DNA of 64,000 bases, from positions 186,001-250,000 of the forward strand of contig NC_018202.1 in NCBI RefSeq assembly GCF_000219625.1, given 5' to 3'. Below the pieces are notes generated by a model. The model was not told where the DNA came from. It searched no databases and worked only from the letters and a program-made list of their open reading frames with translations. Position numbers and translations under genes: made by a program. Origin of the DNA: Zymoseptoria tritici IPO323 (Eukaryota; Ascomycota; Dothideomycetes; Mycosphaerellales; Mycosphaerellaceae). Every line of letters begins with the position of its first letter. Position 1 is the stretch's first letter. Below are positions 45,901 through 56,884 of the stretch, one piece after another.

Positions 45901-46880
45901 GACAGGAGGGAGGTGTGAAATTAGGAGAGGAAGACGGTTTGTTATATAAGGAGGAGACTTCGATAGATTACTCGATGGACATGGATGGCGAGGGCGGCGC
46001 GGTGCTTGTTACACAGCCGGCGGCGGATAGGTCTGTTCGATCTAGGTCGACGGAATGGTGCCTCCTGCCGCGCGTATATTATACCATACTGGATGGTCCA
46101 TACTTCAGCCGCCCTAGGAACGTTGGACCGGGAACGTAGGAATTCGCGCCGTGGAGGATGGGCGAGGGTGACGACGGTGAGGCGGAGGGTGAGGGAGGTT
46201 TCCTGGTGTTCGTCGGCGATGTCTTGGTTTCTTTCTCGAGGCGACGGTAGAATGGGAGGATGTATAGGAGGATGGATGGATGGATAGATGGATAGATGGA
46301 TGGATAGATGGATATATATATATATATATATATATAGATAATGTACGCTCACACCTCGGGAAGGGCTGGAATTGTGCGGTCGATTCGGGGTTTGAATGCT
46401 TGAAATGCCCGTCACGGTAGGGTTGTCCAGGTCGTAGGCGTCGAAGGATCGGTAATTCTCGTAGTGGGTATCGGATGAAAGTTGCGCGTACGAGAGGGAG
46501 ATGTGTTGTTGTATGGAGTGTTTGGTTTGCAAGAACCGCATTCGAGAAGACCTACACGGCAAACAGGGTTGGAATGCTGCAACCGACCGACAGCAGGTGA
46601 TGATGGGTCCGCAAAATGAGACCCACGCTTTGCACTCGCACTTGCCGACAGAGAGCCCATCCACCTCTCGGAATAACTCGCGGCTATGGCTTGACCTATG
46701 GTAATCCCATCGATCTATCCATCCTTCATCCTCTCCGATACTCCCCGAGGGTATACCAACAAAAGAAAACCATCTTACAACCCGCCCGACTCTTCCCTTC
46801 CTCCTCGAACTGGAGCGCCTTTCTTTCCGCCTTCAACAGTGAGCCTTTCTTTCTCCGTCGACATGCATCCTCTTTCTCTC
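45901..46880. other. Intergenic with microsatellites
   Basis: A GGAT/AGAT tetranucleotide tract (about 46268-46312) runs straight into an (AT)n tract to about 46336. The minus frame 45942-46664 is open through the repeat and is probably not a gene. Confidence 0.45.
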
Positions 46881-46881
46881 C

Positions 46882-48338
46882 TCAACCACCAGCCAGGCTG
46901 TGTGTGCTACTTGCGAAAAAGCTCCGCGAGCAGAGCATCGGCAAGTGCGTCTCCCACCAAGCCGGAAGTGCTGGTCTGCGACGACGAAGACGACGAAGAC
47001 GCCGACGGCGATGAGTGGCGCTGCGGGTCACTGCGGATGACGCATTCGAACTGCTGGCAACGTTTGCCTCAAGAGGTTGCTGCTTCGATGGGTCGTCCGA
47101 TTGCAGACCCAGTGGATTGAGCCAGGTGTCGTTGAAGGTCATGAAGGTCATGTCGTGGAAGGGCATGTCGCCCAGGGTTCCCGCATCACTGGCCTGATGG
47201 TTGACGTTTCCTCCCACCGCATCTCCACCATGCAGTGAGTCGGCGACGTCGAAGTTGTTCCCCGTCGACGACGGAGAACCACCGGCACGGGCAGTAATAC
47301 GAGCCAGTCTCTCCACCGAAGGAGACAACTGATGAACACCGTCCTGCGGAAGAAGTTGCTGCTTCGACATGTCGTCCGTCTGCAAGGGAAGGGCAGCAAG
47401 CCACCAGTTGTTCTCGAGGCTCGGCGCAGTACTCGCCTGATGGCCGTGGTTTCCTTGAACCGTATCTCCCTGCAGCAAGACGGCGGTGTTGACGTCGACC
47501 AAGGGCTGCTGAAGGACATCTTTCGTCTCCGGCCAGGAAAGGTTCGCCCAGGATGGATCGTCGCTCGACGGCCAGCCAAGGTCTTCCCCGGTTGACTCGT
47601 CCAACGCAACGGCGCAAGACTCATCCCATCCACTACTTCCCAGATGAGGCCTCTTCGATGCCGACGGCTGAACCATGTCGTCGTCGTGCTCCTCTTGTCG
47701 AGCGTGCTTCGCCTTGCAATGGGCAGGAGTCTTCGCATCGTGCGCCTGCAACATCCGCGTAATGCCTTCAAAGTCGTGATCTCCATCTCTCGCCTTCGGA
47801 CACGCGAAGATAACACAGTCCAGGGCTTTCGCGTAGATGCGGTCGAACTGGGCTTTGGAATCCGCCTTGTACTACTCCGGTTTGTGCTTGTAGCAGAATG
47901 TGGCCTTTATGATCAGAGAACTAATGCGCGCGATAGGGGCGGGATTGTTTAACGCCGTGTCGCGGATTATCGATTTGTGGAAGTGCAGGTCTTCAGGGAG
48001 GTGGAGAATGCGATCTGTTCGGATTGGGCCGATGCGGCCTTTGCAAGCATTGTGTGCGCCGTAAACCTATAGCCGGACTGGGCAGGAGGTGGCGTTAAAT
48101 GCGCGGAAAGCCACCGAGATGTCTAGCTCTTTGCTATAGTAGAGGTGGATAGGCTCTGCAACGGCGTTGCGGACCATTGTGTGATTTTCTGCTGTAATGC
48201 TCTGGGAGCGGCCGGCTCGGTGTGTCCGATTTTGGAAAAGACGACTTCGGAGTTGACGAACGGGAGTGGTGATAGCTGAGTAGTGGGCTCGCGGCGCTGA
48301 CGGATCTGGTTGATGGTGAGTGAATGTGCTAGAGACAT
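46882..48338 (-). pseudogene. Second diverged, interrupted member of the YYSxELxIS family
   Basis: A minus gene starting at ATG 48338 (MSLAHSLTINQ), shifting frame near 48190 and continuing to the stop at 46882. After the shift it reads IHLYYSKELDISVAF, NATSCPVRL, LHLPEDLHFHKS, KATFCYKHKPE and FDRIYAKALDC, in the same order as the intact 336-aa protein. Two in-frame TAG codons (48067-48069 and 47872-47874) lie where CAG would fit. Downstream of the second, 290 codons are open: a His/Cys-rich segment (MLQAHDAKTPAHCKAKHARQ), a KRPH basic patch, and an Asp/Trp-rich region in which a roughly 100-residue Gln/Asp segment is repeated (QTDDMSKQQ and QSDDPSKQQ). It may be a recent pseudogene, or a gene with introns removing the stops; no good splice sites were found. 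Confidence 0.6.
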
Positions 48339-48339
48339 G

Positions 48340-49680
48340 AGCTTAGGCGGGTACCTTGTTAAGACGCGTCCGGCGTTGAGCGAAGACGAGCCTGGCAGCG
48401 AGTAGACAGCGGCGGACGAGGCAGATTAGCTTGCTCCGAGACGTCGGAGAGAGAGAGAGAGAGAGAGACGAAAGAAGCTGAGCGAGAGCCTACAGGATAA
48501 TAGTCGGCTCACAATTGACTTGACTCGGAACAGCGAAGGATCGCCCTGTCGCCGTTGGCAGACACTGTATTGTCTTCTGTAAAGAAGTTAGGATTTACAA
48601 GGCCTCTGCCGGACAACAACAGAGCCACGCTCCTGACACGACTGTTGCCAGTAGCGTTACTGAACGAGAGGGCTCTCGCTGCGCCGAAACAAGCATGTTG
48701 CTATAGCGCGACCGTCGCCGCCACGGGAAGGTGCAGAACAGGACAAGACATTAGTGGAGTACATTGCGCTGATCGTGCAGTAGAGCTCCTCGCAGCCCGC
48801 GACGCTGCTAACGAGCACGAGGCACGCTGCTGCTTCGAAACACGAGCGCTGCCGAGACAAAGACAAGAAGCCGCAGCGAGGCACGAAGGAAGACATAGAA
48901 GGACTGCATCCGACAAGGAAGAAGATCCTGTCGGCTCAAGACAAGACCCGAGCGTAGGAACTGTCGTCCGGATGGGTTCGTGCGAATGTCGTGTCGAGCG
49001 ACGCCGACCGCGCGGGTCGATACCGGGACCGCTGGAACACGATTTCCCTGCGGACGTGCTCGTCGATTCGTGATGGATGAGGAGGACGTGGCAGATGACC
49101 GTGGGCCACGGACGAGCCAGATCCAGTAGATTGACCGCTGCCGGAGGGTAAATCACTGCTTGTCCATCGTGAGTGCTTGTGGGGGATGTGATGGCGCAAA
49201 AGAGAGTCGCGTGCGCTTGCCCATGTCGCATACCGAGAGCGCGGGTCTCTGCAAGTTTCAGCGTTGAAACGGATATTCAAGGTGAGTTTGATATCGTTCA
49301 TGCAAGGAAAGGCAAGCCAATGATATGACTGATGAGGATGGGTGACGGCCGTACCATCCATCATGCCCGCATGATCGAACCGGTAGCACGGGACAACCCT
49401 TCGTTTGTACGTGGAGAGGAGAGAAGAGAACCGTGCTGAGATGAGGAATCCGGACAGACGGGATCTTGCAGTCGTGGCGGGCGGATATGTCTCGATGAAA
49501 TTGATGGATGCTAGGGGAGGAGGGGTGGAGCGGGAATGATGAGGGAGGGAGGAGGAGGGAGGAGAAAAGCCCAGGTGTACCATCGCGCGGCTCAGACTCG
49601 CCGTGTGTAAACACTCGGAGCGAAAGAACACATACTTGCGGTAGACCATTCCCACATGCCTCCCAAAGGTCTGCAACAGG
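48340..49680. other. Unassigned region
   Basis: A GA tract lies at about 48446-48468. Minus frame 48936-49691 (251 codons, no ATG at the start) and plus frame 48555-49073 overlap. GTATGT and TTGCAG-like splice signals occur on the minus strand near 49640 and 49255, so part may be an intron, but no exon chain is convincing. Confidence 0.3.
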
Positions 49681-49683
49681 AAA

Positions 49684-50118
49684 TCACACAAGGTAATCGC
49701 AGGTCAGAAAAGGGAAGTACATGCAACAGGCAGCCATAAAGAACGACCGATCACCGATAAGATCACTAATAACAGGGCGCACATCCTGTCGAGACGATCT
49801 TGTGTAAATGCCTCTCGGTGGAAGCCGACCGCGTAGTCTGGCTGCGGCCTCATGGGAATGCAAAGGCTCCAGCCTTCGTTGACGCTCTTAACAAGGTCCC
49901 GTAGGTGAGAAGCACCACATGTGGTGAGTGTTTCTGCTGAAGGGACTATCAACCTGGTCATGTCCTGGGATCGCCCTGGCTTCATTCTCGTCCTGCATCT
50001 TTCTGCAGTCTGCAGGTAGCTCTGAAGCGATCGTCGTCGAACAAGGAGCCATTGAATATCTCGCCTCATGTTGCAGCCGTGGCTGATGCCATGGTTGGTT
50101 GTCGAGCGACATGTCCAT
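49684..50118 (-). pseudogene. Truncated DUF7924-type fungal protein
   Basis: DUF7924 is a fungal domain of unknown function. The minus strand gives RLIVPSAETLTT, VNEGWSLCIP and RPQPDYAVGFHREAFT in one frame (ATG at 50069), then after a small shift near 49770 DRSFFMAACCMYFPFLTC, in the usual order for the N-terminal half of this domain. A TGA follows at 49684-49686, and the second half of the domain is not found further down. An upstream frame (50118) with an MQDENEARAI helix may be the preceding part. The naming rests on remembered family motifs and needs a search. Confidence 0.55.
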
Positions 50119-50119
50119 C

Positions 50120-52405
50120 TTTCCCCGCCGCCTGGTGGATCTCTTATCAGGACTGGTCTATGGTTCTTTGTTCGCGTGCGGTCCGAAAACTTCGCCAGGG
50201 GCTTGACTGTGAGCTGGATTGTGAGCAGTGCTGTGGGTGCTGGCGAGGAACTTTGAATGGGCGGAGCTCAAAGCCCTGCTAGCGAGAGTGAATGCATGTA
50301 AGGACAGCTTGAGGGACTGTGATAGGATAAGATTTACCTCGAGGACGGGGCGAGTGAACAGCAGGAGTGTTGGTCGGGGCAGAGTTCCCGGAGTAGCATG
50401 TCGTTGGCGCCAGTGAGGCCGATGATGGAGCCAGTAAGGCCTCTAAAATGTATGGATCGGGCCAGTTACTCCGAACGGCCTGCCGGTGCCGTTTCTCCAA
50501 CTGAGAAGTCGCTATTCTTGTGATCTTGCTTGCCGTCATGGTGTTGATGAGGAGAAGCGCGTGAGAGGGTAAGATGCCTGGGTCCGTTCGCGAGTGGACA
50601 GAGATAGGAAATGAAGCGGACGAAGTGTTTTGTAACCGAATGCTTTAAGGCTCAGGTTAACGAGTCGTACAGCAGCAGTAGAGATTGCTTACGAGAGACG
50701 ACGTCCAGCACTTTCTCCCACTTGATCACTTGCTCGTCCTCGACAAGGCGTTTCTTCCCTTCCACTACCCGCATGCATTAGCATCGCCTCCATCGCCGCT
50801 GCACATGCCCGCCGCGCAAAAACAAAGTCTCCTCCCAGGATGTGCCATGATGTGTACCTCGACATCCGCGCGCGGACATTAGGAGAATTGTGTTAACTTA
50901 TCCACCTTTTCTCCCTTCTTAGCCGCCCTTCCATCCTCACGAGTCGCTCCAATCGGCGTGCCGACTCTCCACGGCTCGTCGAGATCGTCGGTCGTCGCGG
51001 CGGGCGAGCATTACTGCTATCGAATGCGGAGTCGAATGTTTGGTACGATACCGCTGCTGTGTCGGGAACTCGGATCGAACATCCCTCCTCTTCGGGTGAA
51101 TCTTCATGTGTTTGAATCCTGTTCCATTACTTTTTTTATCGAAGCTTCCGTGTCAAAACGCGAGGCTGTCTTTAGCTGTCCTCGACTCCTCGCCTCCAAC
51201 CCAACCCAATCCACCGCTTGGTGACATGACCGACAAGCAGCCTCTTCAACGCAAGGCGAAGAAGCCAGACTCCGGATCCACGGCAAGATGTGCACTTCTA
51301 CCAAGTCTAGGAAATCGGTCAACAGCTCGTGCGAATCCAAAGCAGTTGCCAGTCGCTTCCATTGCTTCCGTAGCCCGAAGAGTGTCCCGCGGCCTTCCAC
51401 CCTCCGCAGTCGAATTGCGCTGCACACAGCGTCTCATGTTGCTTTGCCTATACCAGTCACGCACGCACGCACGCACGCACGTACAAGACTTATCCTTCTG
51501 GACACGATCTCCACCTCAGTCCCCACTTGACCTGTGCAACAACCGACTGTCGAGAAAATGGCAGAGGGTAAATAAAGGTATAGACAAGATCGTGATGCTG
51601 GTGCATCTTGATGCATGCCCATGACCTGGCCGCTGCGAGCTCACATAGAATCGACGAAGCCAAGATCCGACCGGAATCGCTCGTGCTGCCGCGATCGCCG
51701 TAGATCGTGCTGAATAGAAACGAAGTCGGACGACCGCAGAGTTTGCGAGCGTGAGAGCGCCTTCACACCATCACCTTTGCTCCAGATAATGGACGGGCTC
51801 GCCACCATGGTTCCACCGCAGTGCGGGCTTCGTCGTACGTACCCTCGAGCATGGTGCAGCCTGCAAGGGGAGCATGAATCTGCTGCGAATGCGCACGCAT
51901 TCGTCCCATCGATCGACATCGGTACGCTGCATCGGGGCCAGGTATCAAATTGTGTGGAGTCAACACAACATTCTGATCCGAACGAGAAGAGCTCACCTGC
52001 ACCGGAGTAGATACTGCACTACATTGCTCGGAGCGACCAGCAGGATAGTTATCTTGGAATCACTTGTCTGCATCCCACGCTCTCTTCTCCCTTTGCTTCG
52101 TCCAGACCAAGTCATTCACGTTCCTTTCTCCTTCCGCGGCGCTTCCTTGCAGCTTTGTGCCACCCCCTTGCCAATTCAGCACCTCCTGCTCGGATATCGA
52201 GACTTCAGGTACCACATTGTCATGCGCACTTTTGACGGGATCTGGGGGGTGCTGTGGAACCCGAGCGGCGCAATACCGCGCGCATCTGTGCCGCCATAAA
52301 GGTGGGAGCCCAAGCTTCCTTCGTGTTCTTTCACCATCACAAGTCGCCCTCGTACTAATCCCAATCTTACCTGTCATTCCCCACACTGAACCTTCCTCGC
52401 GACTC
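50120..52405. other. Unassigned region
   Basis: Minus frame 50279-50539 contains a G|GTAAAT donor-like site and might be a first exon for the DUF7924-type remnant. Frames at 51104-51427 (minus, helical) and 51106-51624 (plus) compete for the same DNA. A CGCA tetranucleotide tract lies at 51458-51481. No confident gene. Confidence 0.3.
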
Positions 52406-52408
52406 AAC

Positions 52409-53065
52409 ATGCCACACTGTCTCGAAGACTCGCCATCGGCTCCAAGGCAGTTCCCGGACTGCTCGCCCGAATTGCGGCACTTCGCAGAATTCGGCGTCAA
52501 CATCCGCGCGATCGAGGCGTCGAACGCCAAAGTCGGCTCCCTGGCCTCCTGGATCGTGCTGAAGATGTTCTACCCCGAGAGTCGCGAGAGCAATCCGCTG
52601 CGGCTGGTGCTTGTAACGGACAAGCCGCTCGACTTTGTCGTCCTGTGAGAATTCCATCCATCCATCCTTCCTTCCTTCCACCCCTCGCGATGACCTACTA
52701 ACAATACCCGACATCAGCCTCGCGAACGAGGTCGCGGAGAAGACCCCACGCTCCAACCCCGACGGCCACCAGGAATTCTTGTTCGTCTCCCAGCGCGACG
52801 AGATTCACATTCCCGTGTGCCTCTCCGAGCACGGTCACGAGCACTTGCGGTCGGCACTCGAACGCTCGCTGGAGAGATATCGCCAGCTGCCAACGGAGGA
52901 GAGGGGTCCGATTGTCCAGGTACACAAGTCGCACTGTTATGCACGTCCGGTCTTAATCTGACGACAAGAATAGTGGTCCGATTACAGTTGGAGTTAGCTC
53001 TAGTGGAGGCTCTCTCGCTGGCTCGAGTGTCGCGGAGTGGCGGACGGTTAATAGGTTCAACCTAA
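52409..53065 (+). CDS. Hypothetical three-exon gene, 171 aa
   Basis: ATG at 52409 in context CAACATGCC. Exon 1 is 52409-52644. Intron 1 (52645-52717, 73 nt) starts GTGAGA, has CTACTAAC as branch point and ends CAG. Exon 2 is 52718-52919. Intron 2 (52920-52987, 68 nt) starts GTACAC, has CTGAC and ends TTACAG. Exon 3 is 52988-53065. The joined frame stays open and gives a small globular-looking protein with a central segment LASWIVLKMFYPESRESN, a VSQRDEIHIPVCLSEHGHEH region, and a C-terminal leucine-rich helix followed by a basic tail. No known domain recognised. The intron features are textbook for filamentous ascomycetes, so this is probably a live gene. Confidence 0.65.
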
Positions 53066-53082
53066 GCTTTTGACATAAGGCT

Positions 53083-53245
53083 GCTGCCGGCGCTCTCAAC
53101 TTCGTTGGATGGGGTTGGAGGATGATCCTGGAGTCGGCCGAGAGGGCGCAGCGAGAGACCTGCCGTCGGCGCTCTCAACTTCGTAGTTGGGTGGGACTGG
53201 AGGATAATCCTAAAGTTGAACGAGAGTGTACGATGAGAGACTGCT
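53083..53245. repeat. 79-bp tandem duplication
   Basis: GGCGCTCTCAACTTCG occurs at 53089 and 53168, and the following 60 bases match with scattered substitutions. It lies just downstream of the three-exon gene. Confidence 0.65.
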
Positions 53246-53249
53246 GTCT

Positions 53250-54975
53250 GCTGATGCCGCTGTCAGCTTCGCAGTTTACTTCGATCGTAAAACTTCGGGT
53301 ATTCATTACCGCTGAGTTGCCGAGTGCTCAGGTGGTGAACGACGTGATCGAGTGGAAGTAGGCGGACAAGTAATGAAGTCCGACGAGCACGCCCCCAACT
53401 TGTCAAGCGATCAGATATTGGCATTCGAAGACGTGGAGCGAATTCCAGAGATTGTTGCGTCCAACGGCTTCCCATCCGGCAAGAGTGAACCGCAGCGCCT
53501 TGAATCGTCGTCTTGCGGAGGGTGCTCTTAGATCCGGTAGGGAGGTAGGAATCTCTCATTTATTGAGACACAAGATCTGGAGGCTGCAAGGGTGTGCTTC
53601 TCTTTGTGGCTGGAAAGCGTTGAACGCCAATGAGTCTTGAAATGAGTCTTCTTTCAACCATGAGCATGCATCCCACGTGGCATTCCGCCTTCGTTTCTTC
53701 GCATCGGGGAGCGATATTCCTTCTTCATTCATCGGAATGTTAATTCAAGTGAAGTGTGATGGGGTGGCAGGAAATCATGGCGGACCCTGAGGCTCCAAGT
53801 CCGACATTTCGGCACATTTCAATGCCGACCACCGCTACGATGAAGCTACAGCACGTCGAGGGACTAACAGTCAACTTGAGTGTAGACGGGACTTGCCTCC
53901 AGGAAATCCGCCATCATGGCAGCTCCGATGGCGACAAACTTTCGTGTGTCATTGAGGAGCGCTACCAAGACCGTTAAGAGGAGGCGCTCCGCCGCACAGA
54001 GCTTCGGGCGGATCAAGAAGGCCAAGACTGCCGCTGCTCACAGCAACAGACGTGTCGTTGGCAAGCAGGGAACTGACGGATGCCGCACCCAAGTTCAAGG
54101 ACAGCCACACTCCCCGAGTTCGAAGAGCTCCGCGAGGCATGGCAACAACGGCGCCATCCCCATCGCCTATGCCTTGTTACCCTATCTATGCTCATTGCGA
54201 ACGGCCGTATCAACTTCACTTTCTCCCAACCAAACTCATCACCCCATGCTCTTTGCCAACACCATGGCACCCAGACACTTCAAAGCATATTGCTCACGCC
54301 ACCGTGCCCTTCATCGGAGATGCTCCTTCTCCTTGCTATGCGAAACCCGACTCGTCACAGGTCCAATCAACGCCCAGCGAAGCACCGTGCGTCGGCCCAG
54401 GTCGATAGTGTCCGAATGGCAGCAGGAAGAGTAAAAGCCGTCTGGTGGTTGCGTCGTGTCACCACGGTGGCAGTCAGTTCGATGGTCCGTTTTGCTCGTG
54501 TAAGCTCATGCCGGAATTGGTCGAGTCCGACAGTCATGTACGTGGGAGCGATCGCATCATCTCTTTCACGCACAAGGTGGTTTCTCACATCCATCTTCCG
54601 GTAGACGTGATGGGATGTCCTGCGAGACTGAACGAAGCGGAGATGGAGCATCCTTTTGCGAGCACGACATCACCTGGGGCTCAAGACCCGTTCTCTCTCG
54701 ATCACCTCCCTCTCGAAGCTGATATCTGGTGTGCTATCCTCATCCAGCTCTTCGACCACGCCGCTCAATTTCGCCAGCTTGGGTCGTAGATCCGCCTTCA
54801 CCCGCTACATCGCTGCATCAAAGGCTTGCCGCCTCGCGCTCTGCAGTCCATTCTCCAATCCCGGCACTCGTTCCTGTAGTTCCAACTTGCTCGATGGTAG
54901 CTCGCTCATCTCCAGAGACTCCTGATCTGAAGGTGACTGCGCCGCGAGAAGTCAAAAGGAAATCGCGGTGCTGGC
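53250..54975. other. Fragments; a decayed minus-strand coiled-coil gene at 54.4-54.95 kb
   Basis: On the minus strand about 54950-54680 reads as a helical protein (ELPSSKLELQERVPGLENGL, then after a TAG VKADLRPKLAKLSGVVEELD). Minus frame 54367-54651 has good composition as well (VGLDQFRHELTRAKRTIEL). They probably belong to one broken gene. Elsewhere only short frames; plus frame 54080-54604 is unassigned. Confidence 0.35.
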
Positions 54976-54979
54976 GTCC

Positions 54980-55152
54980 TTTGACTTGATCAAAATCAGC
55001 GGCTGACTTCTCTCACGGTGTTGCGCCTTGGTCAAAATAGGTGGCTGACTTCTCGCATTGCTGCCGGATGGGGCGTCGTTTGACTTGGTCAAAATCGGGA
55101 GATGAAGCGTCGTTTTCATTCGTCGGATTCGGTGGCTGGCTGACTTCTCTCG
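54980..55152. repeat. Repeated TTTGAC-TTG-GTCAAA and GGCTGACTTCTC motifs
   Basis: The dyad TTTGACTTG(A/G)TCAAAATC occurs at 54980 and 55079, with a partial copy at 55028. GGCTGACTTCTC follows at 55001, 55043 and about 55136. The order and spacing vary, so it is either a degraded tandem repeat or a cluster of binding sites. Confidence 0.5.
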
Positions 55153-55775
55153 AGGTTCTCGTGATGATCAGGTGATGACGTCGCTGTCTCGCTCGTGGTC
55201 AAGGTGGAAGCCGACGTAGTCGTTGTCATGCTGCAGCTCATGCAAGTCAAGACAACTCCGACAACTCACGGTGCCGCATTCCTGAACCGGGAATTTCCGG
55301 ACCGGAATATTCTAAGCTGATTCCGGTTCATCCCGCCGTTGAAGTTCGGGCAGGGCAGTCTTGATAGTACAACGAATTCGCCGAGACGATTCGAAGTGAA
55401 TGAACCTCAGAGGACGTCCGACAGCAAGATCGAAAGCATCCACTACAGCGACAACATGGCGCAGACAGCCGACCCACGCTGAGAACCATTTCGACGCACA
55501 GCGAATGTGTCACTCACGGAGGATCCGCACGACGACGCCAGCCAACTGGACGGCAATAACACGAGGAAGCTTGGAGGTTTGGAGGCATGGCCAACAGCGA
55601 GGTGGAAGCATTGACGACAGTGATGCTCGTACAACAAATCCACGCTTAGAGCCCTTTGCGCGCCGTGACTGCGAATTCTCCCCGAACTACCCACCGGAGA
55701 GCATGATTTCCTGCAGCAGTCTCAAGATGCGCCGACCTTCCTGAGACCGAAGAAAATCACCACGACTGCGACGAG

Positions 55776-56060
55776 CGGGCCATGAACCGCCATTTCCAGG
55801 AAGTCGAGTCGAAGCGAGCTTCTTGCAAGGGAGTGACCATAGCTTCGACGAGCGAGCCACGAACCGCCATTTCCAGGACGTCGAGTCAAGCCTCTTGCCA
55901 GAGACCACAGCGCCGCCAGCTGTGGAGGAGGAACACTCAGGAGCAGATGACACATACTTAGAACTAGCGCGCCTGCCGAGCGTACTAAGTAGTGCGAAAA
56001 GTAAAGAGGAGGTAGCGGAGAGCAGTAGAGCGGACATCCTAGTAGGAGGAGACTAGACGA
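55776..56060 (+). pseudogene. Repeat-family coding module 1, copies B and C
   Basis: NRHFQDVESS is encoded at about 55860-55890, followed by PETTAPPAVE and GADDTYLELARLPSV up to 56040; it matches the copy at 3.9 kb. A shorter partial copy (AACCGCCATTTCCAGGA) at 55786 sits just upstream, as if part of the module were duplicated in tandem. The frame is open from 55823 to 56056 but has no recognised start or domain. Confidence 0.5.
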
Positions 56061-56365
56061 CCACGACCACGTCTACGGCTACGGCTAGGCGCAGGTGGTC
56101 ACCAATACCTTCCCTTCCAAAGACGTCTTCCCAATTGAACTAGGCTGTTTCCCTCCGATGTCTGGCTCGATTCTCCTTGCCATGCTAAATGAAGCAGTAC
56201 AACAATCCACCTCACTCTTCGAGCCAACCACCACCGCCGCCGAGGAAGGAGAGCTGTGTAGCTGTCGTGCTTTGGGTAGAGGACAAGTTGGAGGACAAGC
56301 GGAGCAAAAGCAAGAGAGAATCCCCTTGGAAACCCAACTAGCTCGATTTACACTCCCATAGCTTC

Positions 56366-56880
56366 CGGGAAGAAGCTTGCAGCCGTGCGTGAGAAGAAGC
56401 CGACGCCGCAGACGCAGAACGAATGTGCGAAACAAGACAGCCTGAGAAAAGACATTCTGGAATCGAATCGACAATGGCAGAGACACTACAACCGCCAATA
56501 TCAAACTTGGTCTTCTACTCCGATCCGGACCTTGGACGCCCCCTTGCCTTGCTCAAAAACCTCCAACTCTCGACATCTCCTCGGCATCTCCTCGAGCAGA
56601 TTTCGTCCGAATGGAGCCAAATTAAGACAGTCGAGCCCAGTGCCGCAATAAGCTGACTCGAGGAGCGCATGGAGCTCGTACCACAGATTGATGGCCTAAC
56701 GAGCCTCCGTCGGCATCATCGCATCGTCCTCGCACGCACAAAGAGAATGCTGTGGGCAGGTCTTCACGGACTTAGGCCGACTTCGACGCTCGGGCATGCG
56801 TACTTAGAGGAGGAGGAGAAGATTACTTTTCAAGGCCGATGAAGACCAAGCGCTTGAACGAGGAGGAGCGGAGGATGCAG
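56366..56880 (+). pseudogene. Module 2 copy with downstream decayed coding sequence
   Basis: KLAAVREKKPTPQTQNE (56366-56428) matches 17.4 kb. Downstream, one plus frame gives ALLKNLQLSTSPRHLLEQIS, a TGA near 56653, then LEERMELVPQIDGLTSLRR and a Glu-rich end. These read as a helical protein interrupted by a stop. No domain recognised. Confidence 0.4.
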
Positions 56881-56884
56881 TGGT

